A stretch of 12,388 nucleotides of DNA from Myxococcales bacterium. GTDB taxonomy: Bacteria > Myxococcota_A > UBA9160 > JALSIO01. Position 1 is the stretch's first letter, and each line of letters opens with the position of its first letter. Location of the stretch: positions 1 through 12,388 of the forward strand of contig JALSIO010000654.1 of the NCBI GenBank assembly GCA_026989995.1. Direction: 5' to 3'. Both the position numbers and the translations under genes were made by a program. This document shows, in pieces, positions 1-6,107 of this stretch. The notes beneath the pieces are model-generated. The model searched no databases and had not been told where the DNA came from. It saw only the letters and a program-made list of their open reading frames with translations.

Positions 1-1
1 G

Positions 2-636
2 AATCCGGCGCAGCGCGACTCGGACGGCGATGGACTCGGCGATCCCTGCGATCCCGACTACGACGGAGACGGGGTGTCCGACGTGCGGGATGCCTGCGGC
101 GGGACGCCCACCGGGGCGGCGGTCGATGCCCGCGGCCGTGCTGGCGCCGATCTCGTCCGCACCCCGGAAGGGGCGGCCGGGCCGGTGCTCGGTACCCTCG
201 GGTCCTTCTTCGCCGGCATCGGGGACCCGGAGCGGCGTCGAGGCCGAGGACTGCCCGCCGGCCCCCTGCCGAGGTACGGTGGTCTTCGTCCGGGAAGATC
301 AGACGGGGACAGCTACGCAAAGCCGGCTGCAGCGACTGCAGCGGGAACGGCCTCGTGATCCGCCACCGGGACGGGAGCGAGAGCCTCTACGTCCACATGC
401 CGACGAACGGTGTGGACGTTCCCCTGGGCCAGAAGGTCCGCCGTGGCGAGATCGTGGCCGAGGTGGGCAATACCGGGTACTCGGCGGCTCCGCACCTGCA
501 CTTCCAGGCGCAGACCCCGGGAACCGGAGGGCAGACCCACCCATCCCGCTTCGAGACCTTGGACAAGTCCTGTTTCATCCCGCCTTCCGGGAGCACCACG
601 AGCCCGCTCTCGAACGATCTCCCCGTCTCGCCGTGA
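2..636 (+). pseudogene. Broken thrombospondin type-3 / M23 peptidase gene
   Basis: This stretch holds pieces of a surface or secreted protein in three different frames, cut by the window start. Frame 2 (from base 2 to about 133) encodes a thrombospondin type-3 calcium repeat with DSDGDG and DYDGDG loops and the usual GTPTGAAVDARG ending, but the expected Cys after it is missing. Frame 3 gives the strand GTVVFVREDQTG at 273-308. Frame 1, from about 322 to the TGA at 634-636, gives the C-terminal half of an M23/LytM metallopeptidase: a VRRGEIVAEVGNTG turn and the zinc-binding HLH at 493-501. The first zinc motif (HxxxD) is not seen in any frame. At least two indels, one at 134-272 and one near 309-321, are needed to join the parts. 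Either the gene is decayed or the assembly has errors near the edge. The M23 identity of the 3' part is fairly sure. Whether the repeat and peptidase were one protein is an inference. Confidence 0.65.
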
Positions 637-670
637 CGGGAGCGGGGGGCGGAGCCGGCAGCCCCGCGCA

Positions 671-692
671 GCGGTCCTCGCGAGCGGACCGC
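671..692. terminator. Inverted repeat between convergent gene ends
   Basis: GCGGTCC at 671-677 pairs perfectly with GGACCGC at 686-692 around an 8-base loop. It lies 35 bases after the M23 fragment stop and 57 bases after the stop of the minus-strand peroxidase gene, where a shared bidirectional terminator would be expected. Neither side has a T-tract, so it is at best an atypical terminator, and a 7-bp stem can occur by chance at this GC content. Confidence 0.3.
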
Positions 693-748
693 CGGCGGTC
701 TGGGCTGGGGGGGCGGCCGTCTCGGCTCGCAGGGGGCGCCGGCACGGT

Positions 749-3700
749 TCAGCGCTTCGCGCGGAACACTCCCTTCTCGTTCCGGATCACCTCCGATGCG
801 GCGAAGCGCTCTTCGAAGCAGATGCCCGTGGCATCGCTTCGCACCTGGACGATCACCTCACCGGTGGTGTCCACCGGGGTCGCGGGCAGCGTGGCGGGAA
901 GGTTCCCGTCCCGGCCGAGAAAGATCACCCTGGATTTCCCGCTCCCACCGCCGGTGAGCACCACCTTGTGGATCCCGTCCGCGCTGGCGGCCGGGAGATC
1001 CCTGTAGCGATAACCCCGGCTTCCGTTGGTCTTCCAGCATGGATCGCCGGAGCAGGTCCCGCCGGCGGGAACCGCAAGCTCTGTGGCGAGTGACGGCGAT
1101 GCCCCGGTGTAGAGGCACAGCCGCTGGCCGCCCGAGCCGACGGGATCTCCGAACTCGGCCGCCTGGGTCGCGGCTCCGCGCAGCCATTTGAAGACGAAGC
1201 GGTCCCCGGGGCCCGGTCCGTCCTGGTCGCGATCCTTGAGCAGGAGAATCGCCCTCCCCGGGGTCCGACAGGTGCCGGGGGGCTCGGGCACGGGCGGGCA
1301 GGCTCCGGCGCCGGGCCCTCCCGCCTCGTCGCGGTCGAGGATGCCGTCGAGATCGCGGTCGATGCCCATCCGGGCTCCCGATCCCGGCGGCGCGCAGGTG
1401 AAGGTCAGCTCCTGGCCCGGTACCGCGGAGAGGGCCCTCAGCTCCGCATCGGAGCGCGGAGGATCCGAGGCCGCGTCGGGGAGGAAGGTCCCGGAGGTCG
1501 GGTCGTAGAGCCAGCCGCGGGCCTCGCCGGCCACCGTGCCCTTCACCACGAGATCGCACTCCCGGGCGCCCGGCTCACCCACGAGCGGGAAGGGCGTCGA
1601 GGCGCGCTGGATCAGGAGGTCGATCCGCGGGGCGACGGTGTCGGCGTTGGTGGAGCTGAGGGTGACCTGCTGGCCGACGACCGGCGCGAGGGTGCTGGGG
1701 AAGGCCATGACGAAGGCCTCGAGGTTCCGCTGGTCGGCGTCGCTCAGGCTGAAGAGGGTGGCGCTGAGGAAGCGGAAGAGGGTGTCGATGGAGCCGTCGT
1801 GGAGGAACCCGAAGCCGCGGATCTGTGGCCCCTGGTCTCCGTTGTTTCCCGGCGGCAGGCCGCCGGCCACGGCGCCCGCCGCGGGCATGCCGAACATGCC
1901 TACCTTCTGGTAGGCGTTCCGGAGGTGCGGCACCTTGAATTCCTGCGGCTCCCCCTCGAGGGTCGTGAGTCCCGAGGTCCCGAAGAATCCCTGGGCCGGA
2001 TCGAGGGTGTGGCACCCGTGGCAGGTGGCGATGGTGTCCGTGATGGGGCCGAAGTAGAGGCTCCGGCCCGCGGCCTCGTCCGATCGGAGCGAGCCGTCGA
2101 GGCGTGCGATGGGGTTCGGCGGCAGGGTGACCTCGAGGATGAAATCCGTGAAGGACTGCATCTCGGCGGCGGTCAGCGGTCCCTCGTCCCGCCCGAGAAG
2201 CCCCCCGAAGGCGACGTTGAAGGCCTTGAAGGCGAGCTCCTCGTCGAGGCCCTTGGGATCCCCCTCGAAGGTCGCTCCGGTGCGGTCTCCCCGCCAGTGC
2301 ATGGGGCCGTGGCGGGCGAGGCCGCGGAGTGTCTGGGTGGTCATGGGTCCCTTCATCGGGTGGACCGGGTTGTCCCCTCCGATGGGGCCGTTGGGGTTGA
2401 GATTCTGCGGGACCACGTTGCCGTCCGGATCGCCGAGATCCCAGGCGAGGTCGTCCATGTCGGCGAAGACGTGGCAGGCGGCGCAGGAGGCCTCGCCGTT
2501 GCTCGAGGTCTTCCGAGCGTCGTACAGGAAGCGCCGGCCGCTGCGCACGTGGGGCGGCTCGGTGTCGAAGAGGGGCTCCGCGTCGACCACCGTGCGGCTT
2601 CCCGTGTCGATGGCCACGACCGTGTTGTCGAATCGGGTGAGGACGTAGAGCCGTCCGCGGGATTCGTCGAGGACGAGGCCGGTCGGTCCGCCGCCCGGCA
2701 GCGCGATGTGGTCGGCGGCGTCCGGCACGAAGGTATCGGCCTCGAGCTCGGTCGTGTCGAAGACGCCAACCACCCCCGAGCCGAAGGCGGCCACGTAGAG
2801 GGTGCTGCCATCCGACGAGGCCGCCATCCCGAGGGGGGTGGCGAGGCTCCGCTCCTTCACCCCAGCGGGCACGGGCGAGATGCTGTAGTCGATGTGCTTG
2901 TTCAGGTGCCGGGGAAGGACCGAGCAGGTTGGCTGCGTCGGGTCGAGCACGGTGATTCGCGCCTCGTGAAGGTGGCCGCGCACGGTGTCCGGCGCGCCGG
3001 AGGGCTTGCTGAAGCTCGTGGCGGGCCCCTCGAAGCGCACCTCGTTTCGCGCCTCGGTATTGGAGACGTAGAGGAGCTCCGAGCCGGGCTTCCGCAGCAG
3101 GTTGAAGAGCACCGTCCCCACGCCGATGCAGGCCCGGTCGTCTTCGGGGTTGCTGCCCCCGTCCTTCACGACCACCGGCGGCGTGGCACTCGCGTCGATC
3201 TCGAAGACGTCCTTGTCGGGGAGACTGAAGCGGACGGCGTTGTTCCAGTTGCGGCCGAGCTCGTCGCGCCACTCGCCGAAGTCCCCGGCGGCGGGGTCGA
3301 AGCGGACGATGAGCCCCGTTTCCGGGCCCGGCGTACCCTCGTGGTTGCTGTTGGGCGCGGGCAGCCCACCCGGCATGAGGCCGCCCGGAAGCCCGCCGGG
3401 CATGGTGATCCCGTCGCCGGAGCAGGAGGATGCCCCGACGCCGCCGTTGCAGACGAGAGCCTCGGTGAGGGCGGTGGTGCGATTGCCCGAGTGGAAGACG
3501 GCGACGTAGACGCGGCTGCCGTCCGCGTTCGTCTCGAGGGCCCGCGGCTTGTCCCCGAAGACGGTCAGCACGGCCAGGGGGGTGCCGCCGGGCCCCGAGC
3601 CCGGGTCCGTCGCGTCGAAGACCCACACGTCGGCGCGGCCCACGCCCTCCTGGTCGTAGTCGCCGCGCGGATGGGGACTGTTCTGGCCCCGGTGCGCGGC

Positions 3701-4171
3701 CGAGATGAACGCCCGACTCCGTCCGGGGCCGGCGAAGACGATGTCGTTCGGCTCGTCTCCCACGAAAAGCGTCCGAACCACCCGGGCGGGACTCGCGGAG
3801 ACGTCCACCACCGAGACGCTGTCCGAGAGGTGGTTCACCACCCAGACCTCCCCGTCGCTCCGCGCCGCCACGGCAACCGGCTCCATTCCGACCGGGACCG
3901 ACTCCACATGGGTCAATCCCCCGCCATCGAGCGCAAAGATCTCGAGCCGGCCGTCCGGCGTGTTCACCGCGAAAAGCCGGCTCCCGTCCGGCGAGATCGC
4001 GAGCGGCCGAACCTGGCCGCTCTCGAAGATCACCGTCGGAGACAGGCCCACCGCCGGACCGGGGGCGAGCAGGAGGAGGATCGCTCCCACCCGGGCGGGC
4101 CGCGCCAGGGCGGTGAGGGCGGTGAGGTGCGGGGCGCGCGTGCGTCCGCGTGCGCGGAGGCTTCGGTTCAT
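749..4171 (-). CDS. Exported beta-propeller / di-haem cytochrome c peroxidase-like protein
   Basis: Predicted 1140-residue periplasmic or surface redox protein. ATG at 4171 is chosen because a GGAG lies 8 bases upstream and the protein then opens with a signal peptide: an Arg-rich start, ILLLLA core near 31-36 and likely cleavage near residue 42. Residues about 44-555 look like a YVTN/NHL-type propeller with repeated phrases such as AISPDGSRLFAVN and GMEPVAVAARSDG, interrupted by a Gly/Pro/Met-rich insert at 257-271. Residues about 545-885 resemble the di-haem cytochrome c peroxidase/MauG family, with haem motifs CAACH (563-567) and CHGCH (717-721); a spacing of 154 residues suits that family. 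A calcium loop DRDLDGILDRDE follows at 938-949, then a Cys-containing C-terminal domain (about 973-1140). The substrate is unknown; peroxide reduction or oxidation of a partner protein are both possible. The frame is open upstream to 4423, but that extension would precede the signal peptide and is rejected. Confidence 0.9.
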   Translation of the reverse strand: MNRSLRARGRTRAPHLTALTALARPARVGAILLLLAPGPAVGLSPTVIFESGQVRPLAISPDGSRLFAVNTPDGRLEIFALDGGGLTHVESVPVGMEPVAVAARSDGEVWVVNHLSDSVSVVDVSASPARVVRTLFVGDEPNDIVFAGPGRSRAFISAAHRGQNSPHPRGDYDQEGVGRADVWVFDATDPGSGPGGTPLAVLTVFGDKPRALETNADGSRVYVAVFHSGNRTTALTEALVCNGGVGASSCSGDGITMPGGLPGGLMPGGLPAPNSNHEGTPGPETGLIVRFDPAAGDFGEWRDELGRNWNNAVRFSLPDKDVFEIDASATPPVVVKDGGSNPEDDRACIGVGTVLFNLLRKPGSELLYVSNTEARNEVRFEGPATSFSKPSGAPDTVRGHLHEARITVLDPTQPTCSVLPRHLNKHIDYSISPVPAGVKERSLATPLGMAASSDGSTLYVAAFGSGVVGVFDTTELEADTFVPDAADHIALPGGGPTGLVLDESRGRLYVLTRFDNTVVAIDTGSRTVVDAEPLFDTEPPHVRSGRRFLYDARKTSSNGEASCAACHVFADMDDLAWDLGDPDGNVVPQNLNPNGPIGGDNPVHPMKGPMTTQTLRGLARHGPMHWRGDRTGATFEGDPKGLDEELAFKAFNVAFGGLLGRDEGPLTAAEMQSFTDFILEVTLPPNPIARLDGSLRSDEAAGRSLYFGPITDTIATCHGCHTLDPAQGFFGTSGLTTLEGEPQEFKVPHLRNAYQKVGMFGMPAAGAVAGGLPPGNNGDQGPQIRGFGFLHDGSIDTLFRFLSATLFSLSDADQRNLEAFVMAFPSTLAPVVGQQVTLSSTNADTVAPRIDLLIQRASTPFPLVGEPGARECDLVVKGTVAGEARGWLYDPTSGTFLPDAASDPPRSDAELRALSAVPGQELTFTCAPPGSGARMGIDRDLDGILDRDEAGGPGAGACPPVPEPPGTCRTPGRAILLLKDRDQDGPGPGDRFVFKWLRGAATQAAEFGDPVGSGGQRLCLYTGASPSLATELAVPAGGTCSGDPCWKTNGSRGYRYRDLPAASADGIHKVVLTGGGSGKSRVIFLGRDGNLPATLPATPVDTTGEVIVQVRSDATGICFEERFAASEVIRNEKGVFRAKR

Positions 4172-4250
4172 GGCTGGGGCTCCGGTCGACGGGTGGGCGC
4201 GGTCACCCGCGCACGGCCCGCCTGGCGGGGGTCGGGCGCGGATCGGGTCC

Positions 4251-4279
4251 ATGCTACTCCGCGCGGGGCCGAAGGGGAA
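4251..4279 (-). promoter_or_regulatory. Candidate sigma70-type promoter of the peroxidase gene
   Basis: On the minus strand, TTCCCC (4274-4279) is followed after 17 bases by TAGCAT (4251-4256), matching the -35 and -10 consensus at about 3/6 and 4/6. Transcription would start near 4244, giving a leader of roughly 70 bases before the ATG at 4171. It lies just beyond the terminator of the upstream RRM gene. The same TAGCAT occurs before the GH84 gene. Confidence 0.35.
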
Positions 4280-4386
4280 CGCGTCGAGGTGGTCGGCGCC
4301 GGGCGCGATACCGGGCGAAAAGCGGGCGAATCCCGGCTCCGCACTCCGAGACGGGCGCTGCCACCCCGACCCGCCCCAAACGCGAA

Positions 4387-4419
4387 GAGCCGGGCCGGGG
4401 CTTCGCCCCGACCCGGCTC
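4387..4419 (-). terminator. Hairpin terminator of the RRM gene
   Basis: A 15-bp stem (4387-4401 with 4405-4419, one mismatch) closes on a three-base TTC loop. On the minus strand it begins 22 bases after the RRM stop and is followed by TTCGCGTTTG, a modest T-rich tail for this genome. This is the clearest intrinsic terminator in the window and separates the RRM and peroxidase transcripts. Confidence 0.75.
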
Positions 4420-4440
4420 CCATGCGTGGCCGAGCTTCGG

Positions 4441-4707
4441 CTAGAAGCGGCGCGGGCCCTGGCGGTCGTGGGCCTCGTTGACCCGGAGGCTTCGGCCGCC
4501 GAGGTCGGTGCCGTCGAGGGCGCGCATGGCGTCATCCGCAGCGGAGGCGTCGTCCATCTCCACGAAGGCGAAGCCCCGGGAGCGGCCGGTCTCGCGATCG
4601 GTGATGACGTTCACCGATCCCACGGAGCCGTGGCGTCCGAAGACCTCGCGGAGTTCGCTCTCGGTGCTGGTGAAGGGGAGATTGCCGACGTAAAGCTTCT
4701 TGCTCAA
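4441..4707 (-). CDS. Small single-RRM RNA-binding protein
   Basis: An 88-residue protein that is essentially one RNA recognition motif. RNP2 is LYVGNL at residues 5-10 and RNP1 is RGFAFVEM at 44-51, with the aromatic residues that stack on RNA bases. The C-terminal end is short and basic (DRQGPRRF), without the long Gly-rich tail of many bacterial members. The start is a TTG at 4707: the protein then begins with SKKLYVGNLPF after the initiator, as in the family, and AGGAA lies 5 bases upstream. No ATG or GTG fits. The frame stays open upstream to 5331, but that sequence has no recognisable domain and would follow the long leader, so it is rejected. Bacterial RRM proteins of this size are often cold- or stress-responsive RNA chaperones; that role here is inference. 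A strong terminator follows. Confidence 0.92.
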   Translation of the reverse strand: MSKKLYVGNLPFTSTESELREVFGRHGSVGSVNVITDRETGRSRGFAFVEMDDASAADDAMRALDGTDLGGRSLRVNEAHDRQGPRRF

Positions 4708-4806
4708 GCTGGTTCCTGCGCGCCGAGCACCGCCGATGCGGCGCGGCGCCGTGACCGCTCGACCCTTGCCGGCACATCCGGAGCGTGGGTCGCCGCGGTC
4801 TTCGTG

Positions 4807-4830
4807 CGGCCCGGAATCCTCGCCGGGCCG
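4807..4830 (-). promoter_or_regulatory. Hairpin in the leader of the RRM gene
   Basis: Minus-strand CGGCCCGG and CCGGGCCG form a perfect 8-bp stem around an 8-base loop (CGAGGATT), about 100 bases upstream of the TTG start. It falls inside the inferred long 5' leader. It has no T-tract, so it is more likely a structural leader element than a terminator, but no known riboswitch is recognised. Confidence 0.3.
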
Positions 4831-4912
4831 GAAAGGCATGATCGACCGGAAACAACGGCCAATCCACAGGATCGGGATCGGCGTCGGCCCAGGGCGGCCT
4901 CTCGTGGAAGAG

Positions 4913-4940
4913 AACCTAGCAGGTTTTCCCGTTTGCCCAA
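4913..4940 (-). promoter_or_regulatory. Candidate promoter of the RRM gene
   Basis: On the minus strand TTGGGC (4935-4940) is followed after 16 bases by TGC-TAGGTT (hexamer 4913-4918), an extended -10 arrangement. The surrounding bases (about 4905-4945) are unusually A/T-rich for this window. A start near 4906 would leave a leader of about 200 bases before the TTG. Matches to consensus are weak (3/6 each). Confidence 0.3.
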
Positions 4941-4945
4941 CCTGG

Positions 4946-5512
4946 CCCCGGAATGTCGGGACCGGGCGCGACCGAGCGCACCGAAGGAGGAATTCGGCAG
5001 GTCCCGATCGAGGGCGGTTCCCTCGGTTGGGGAGAACAGCTCGAAAGGGGCCACGGGAAAGTGGAAGCTCTGGCCACGACCCCGGCACGGAACCGGGCCC
5101 GGCGCGACCGGCGTCGACGCGCGGAAGCCTGCGATCCGTCGCGCGAGCAGGGCCGTGGGCGGTGGCGGCGTGCAGGAGGAGCCTGTCGACGTCGCGGAGG
5201 TGGTGGCGGAGCCCACGCGAACCGGCCGGGCCCCGCGACAGGCCGGAAGGGCCGCCGCAGTCGGAACCCGGATGCGCCTCGACGGGGCAACCCAGGCCCG
5301 AAACCATGAGGAGCGGTCGCCACCACTCCACCAGACGGGAGACGAAGGCAGACGGCCACGAGGGCGCGGTCGGGCAGACCGGCCGAGATCCGCCAGTGCG
5401 GGGGCGTGAGAAGCGCGAGGCCCCGTGCCCCGGCCGTGCCGAGCAGGGCCAAGAGGGCGGGAAGGTCCGGAGGCTGCATCGCCGGTGGAAGGTGGCGCCG
5501 GACCACGGCTGG
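4946..5512. other. Stretch without a confident gene
   Basis: No domain or family is recognised on either strand. On the minus strand, codon use looks gene-like (third positions mostly G or C) from an ATG at 5479 to about 5310, with a hydrophobic stretch LPALLALLG, and then the bias seems to pass to another minus-strand frame from about 5307 to 5100. That pattern could be a decayed or frameshifted gene downstream of the unknown gene at 5513-5788. No Shine-Dalgarno site supports either start, so no CDS is called. Confidence 0.4.
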
Positions 5513-5788
5513 CTAGTGCACGCTCCCCGCCGTCTCGAGAAGCCTGGCGAAGCTCTGCTCGGCGGCCGCGGCGGCCTCGACGAAGGTCGGGCCGAAGGCG
5601 ACGATCAGCTTGCCGCGCCGTCCGGGCGGAGCCGGCGTGCGGACGAGGGCCACCCAGCCCTCACCGGCGGGATCGCGGTCCGGGTTGCGCAGGACCTGCC
5701 CGCCGACGGCGCGGAGCCAGCGTCGGGCCTCCTCCGCGGTCATGGGCGGCCGGCCGGTGCCGAACGACTGGGTGTCGGGGGGTTGCAT
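5513..5788 (-). CDS. Hypothetical 91-residue protein
   Basis: A small cytoplasmic-looking protein of unknown function with no signal peptide or membrane segment. The ATG at 5788 is supported by GGAGG nine bases upstream; a second in-frame ATG at 5743 (MTAEEARRW) is the alternative. The likely layout is an N-terminal helix (residues 16-29), two strands (WVALVR at 45-50 and KLIVAF at 60-65) and an Ala-rich C-terminal helix (70-85). A strand-strand-helix order with an Ala/Glu helix is loosely like HicB-type small domains, but key residues cannot be confirmed and no toxin partner is seen. It is divergent from the GH84 gene, with 319 bases between the starts. Confidence that it is a gene comes from the ribosome site and protein-like composition. 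Confidence 0.6.
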   Translation of the reverse strand: MQPPDTQSFGTGRPPMTAEEARRWLRAVGGQVLRNPDRDPAGEGWVALVRTPAPPGRRGKLIVAFGPTFVEAAAAAEQSFARLLETAGSVH

Positions 5789-6015
5789 CTGCGGGAGCCT
5801 CCACGGGAGCGGCCGTGCCAGCCCGGAGCCGGCGCGGGAGGGCGTCGCCCTCCTCCCGTGAGTGGCCGCGGAAACGCCGTCGTGACAGCGGGCGCCCGGC
5901 GGGGCGGTCCGCGAGGCGCCGGCAGCCGTCCCCGCGGGACCGGCCCGCCCCCGGCCCCGCCGGGCCCTTGGGCGGACGGGGCGGGAGCCCACGAGCGGGC
6001 CGCCGGTTCCTCGCG

Positions 6016-6049
6016 GCCGGTGCGCCGGGCGCGCCCCGGCGCGGCCGGC
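6016..6049. repeat. GC-only inverted repeat upstream of GH84 gene
   Basis: GCCGG and GCGCCGGG (6016-6020, 6022-6029) pair with CCCGGCGC and CCGGC (6035-6042, 6045-6049), giving 13 pairs with a small internal bulge and a 5-base loop. It lies about 60 bases before the GH84 ATG. It could be an operator or a hairpin, or chance in sequence that is nearly all G and C. Confidence 0.25.
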
Positions 6050-6095
6050 GGCCTCGCGCCCCGGTTCGGGCGGGGGGACCGGCCGCCGCTCGGGC

Positions 6096-6101
6096 TAGCA
6101 T
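6096..6101 (+). promoter_or_regulatory. TAGCAT hexamer, leaderless -10 candidate for GH84
   Basis: TAGCAT ends exactly six bases before the ATG at 6108, and no Shine-Dalgarno sequence is present between or just upstream. A TAnnnT hexamer at this distance is the known signature of leaderless transcripts, where transcription starts at the A of ATG. No good -35 box is seen. The same hexamer serves as candidate -10 for the peroxidase gene. Confidence 0.45.
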
Positions 6102-6107
6102 CGCGCC

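Larger units (their letters stand above)
5789..6107. other. Divergent intergenic region
   Basis: This 319-base gap between the divergent unknown gene and the GH84 gene holds no convincing gene. It contains a 7-bp inverted repeat (GGAGGGC/GCCCTCC, 5837-5853) in the probable leader of the minus-strand gene, a larger GC-only dyad at 6016-6049, and the TAGCAT hexamer just before the GH84 start. It should carry promoters in both directions. No clear -35/-10 pair was found for the minus-strand gene. Confidence 0.5.

Noticed and set aside
355..636. A complete small M23 gene starting at GTG 355
   Set aside because: It would lack the first zinc motif and half of the fold, and recognisable M23 sequence continues upstream in other frames.
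1799..4444. Very long open frame on the plus strand across the peroxidase gene (881 codons)
   Set aside because: It mirrors the minus-strand gene codon for codon and has the Val/Glu/Gly/Arg/His-rich make-up of an antisense shadow, with no domain. Stops are rare at this GC content.
4708..5331. N-terminal extension of the RRM protein to 5331
   Set aside because: The TTG at 4707 has a ribosome site and gives the standard RRM start, while the upstream peptide shows no domain.
5513..5788. HicB-like antitoxin
   Set aside because: Only a loose strand-strand-helix resemblance is seen and no HicA-like toxin gene is adjacent, so the gene is left as hypothetical.
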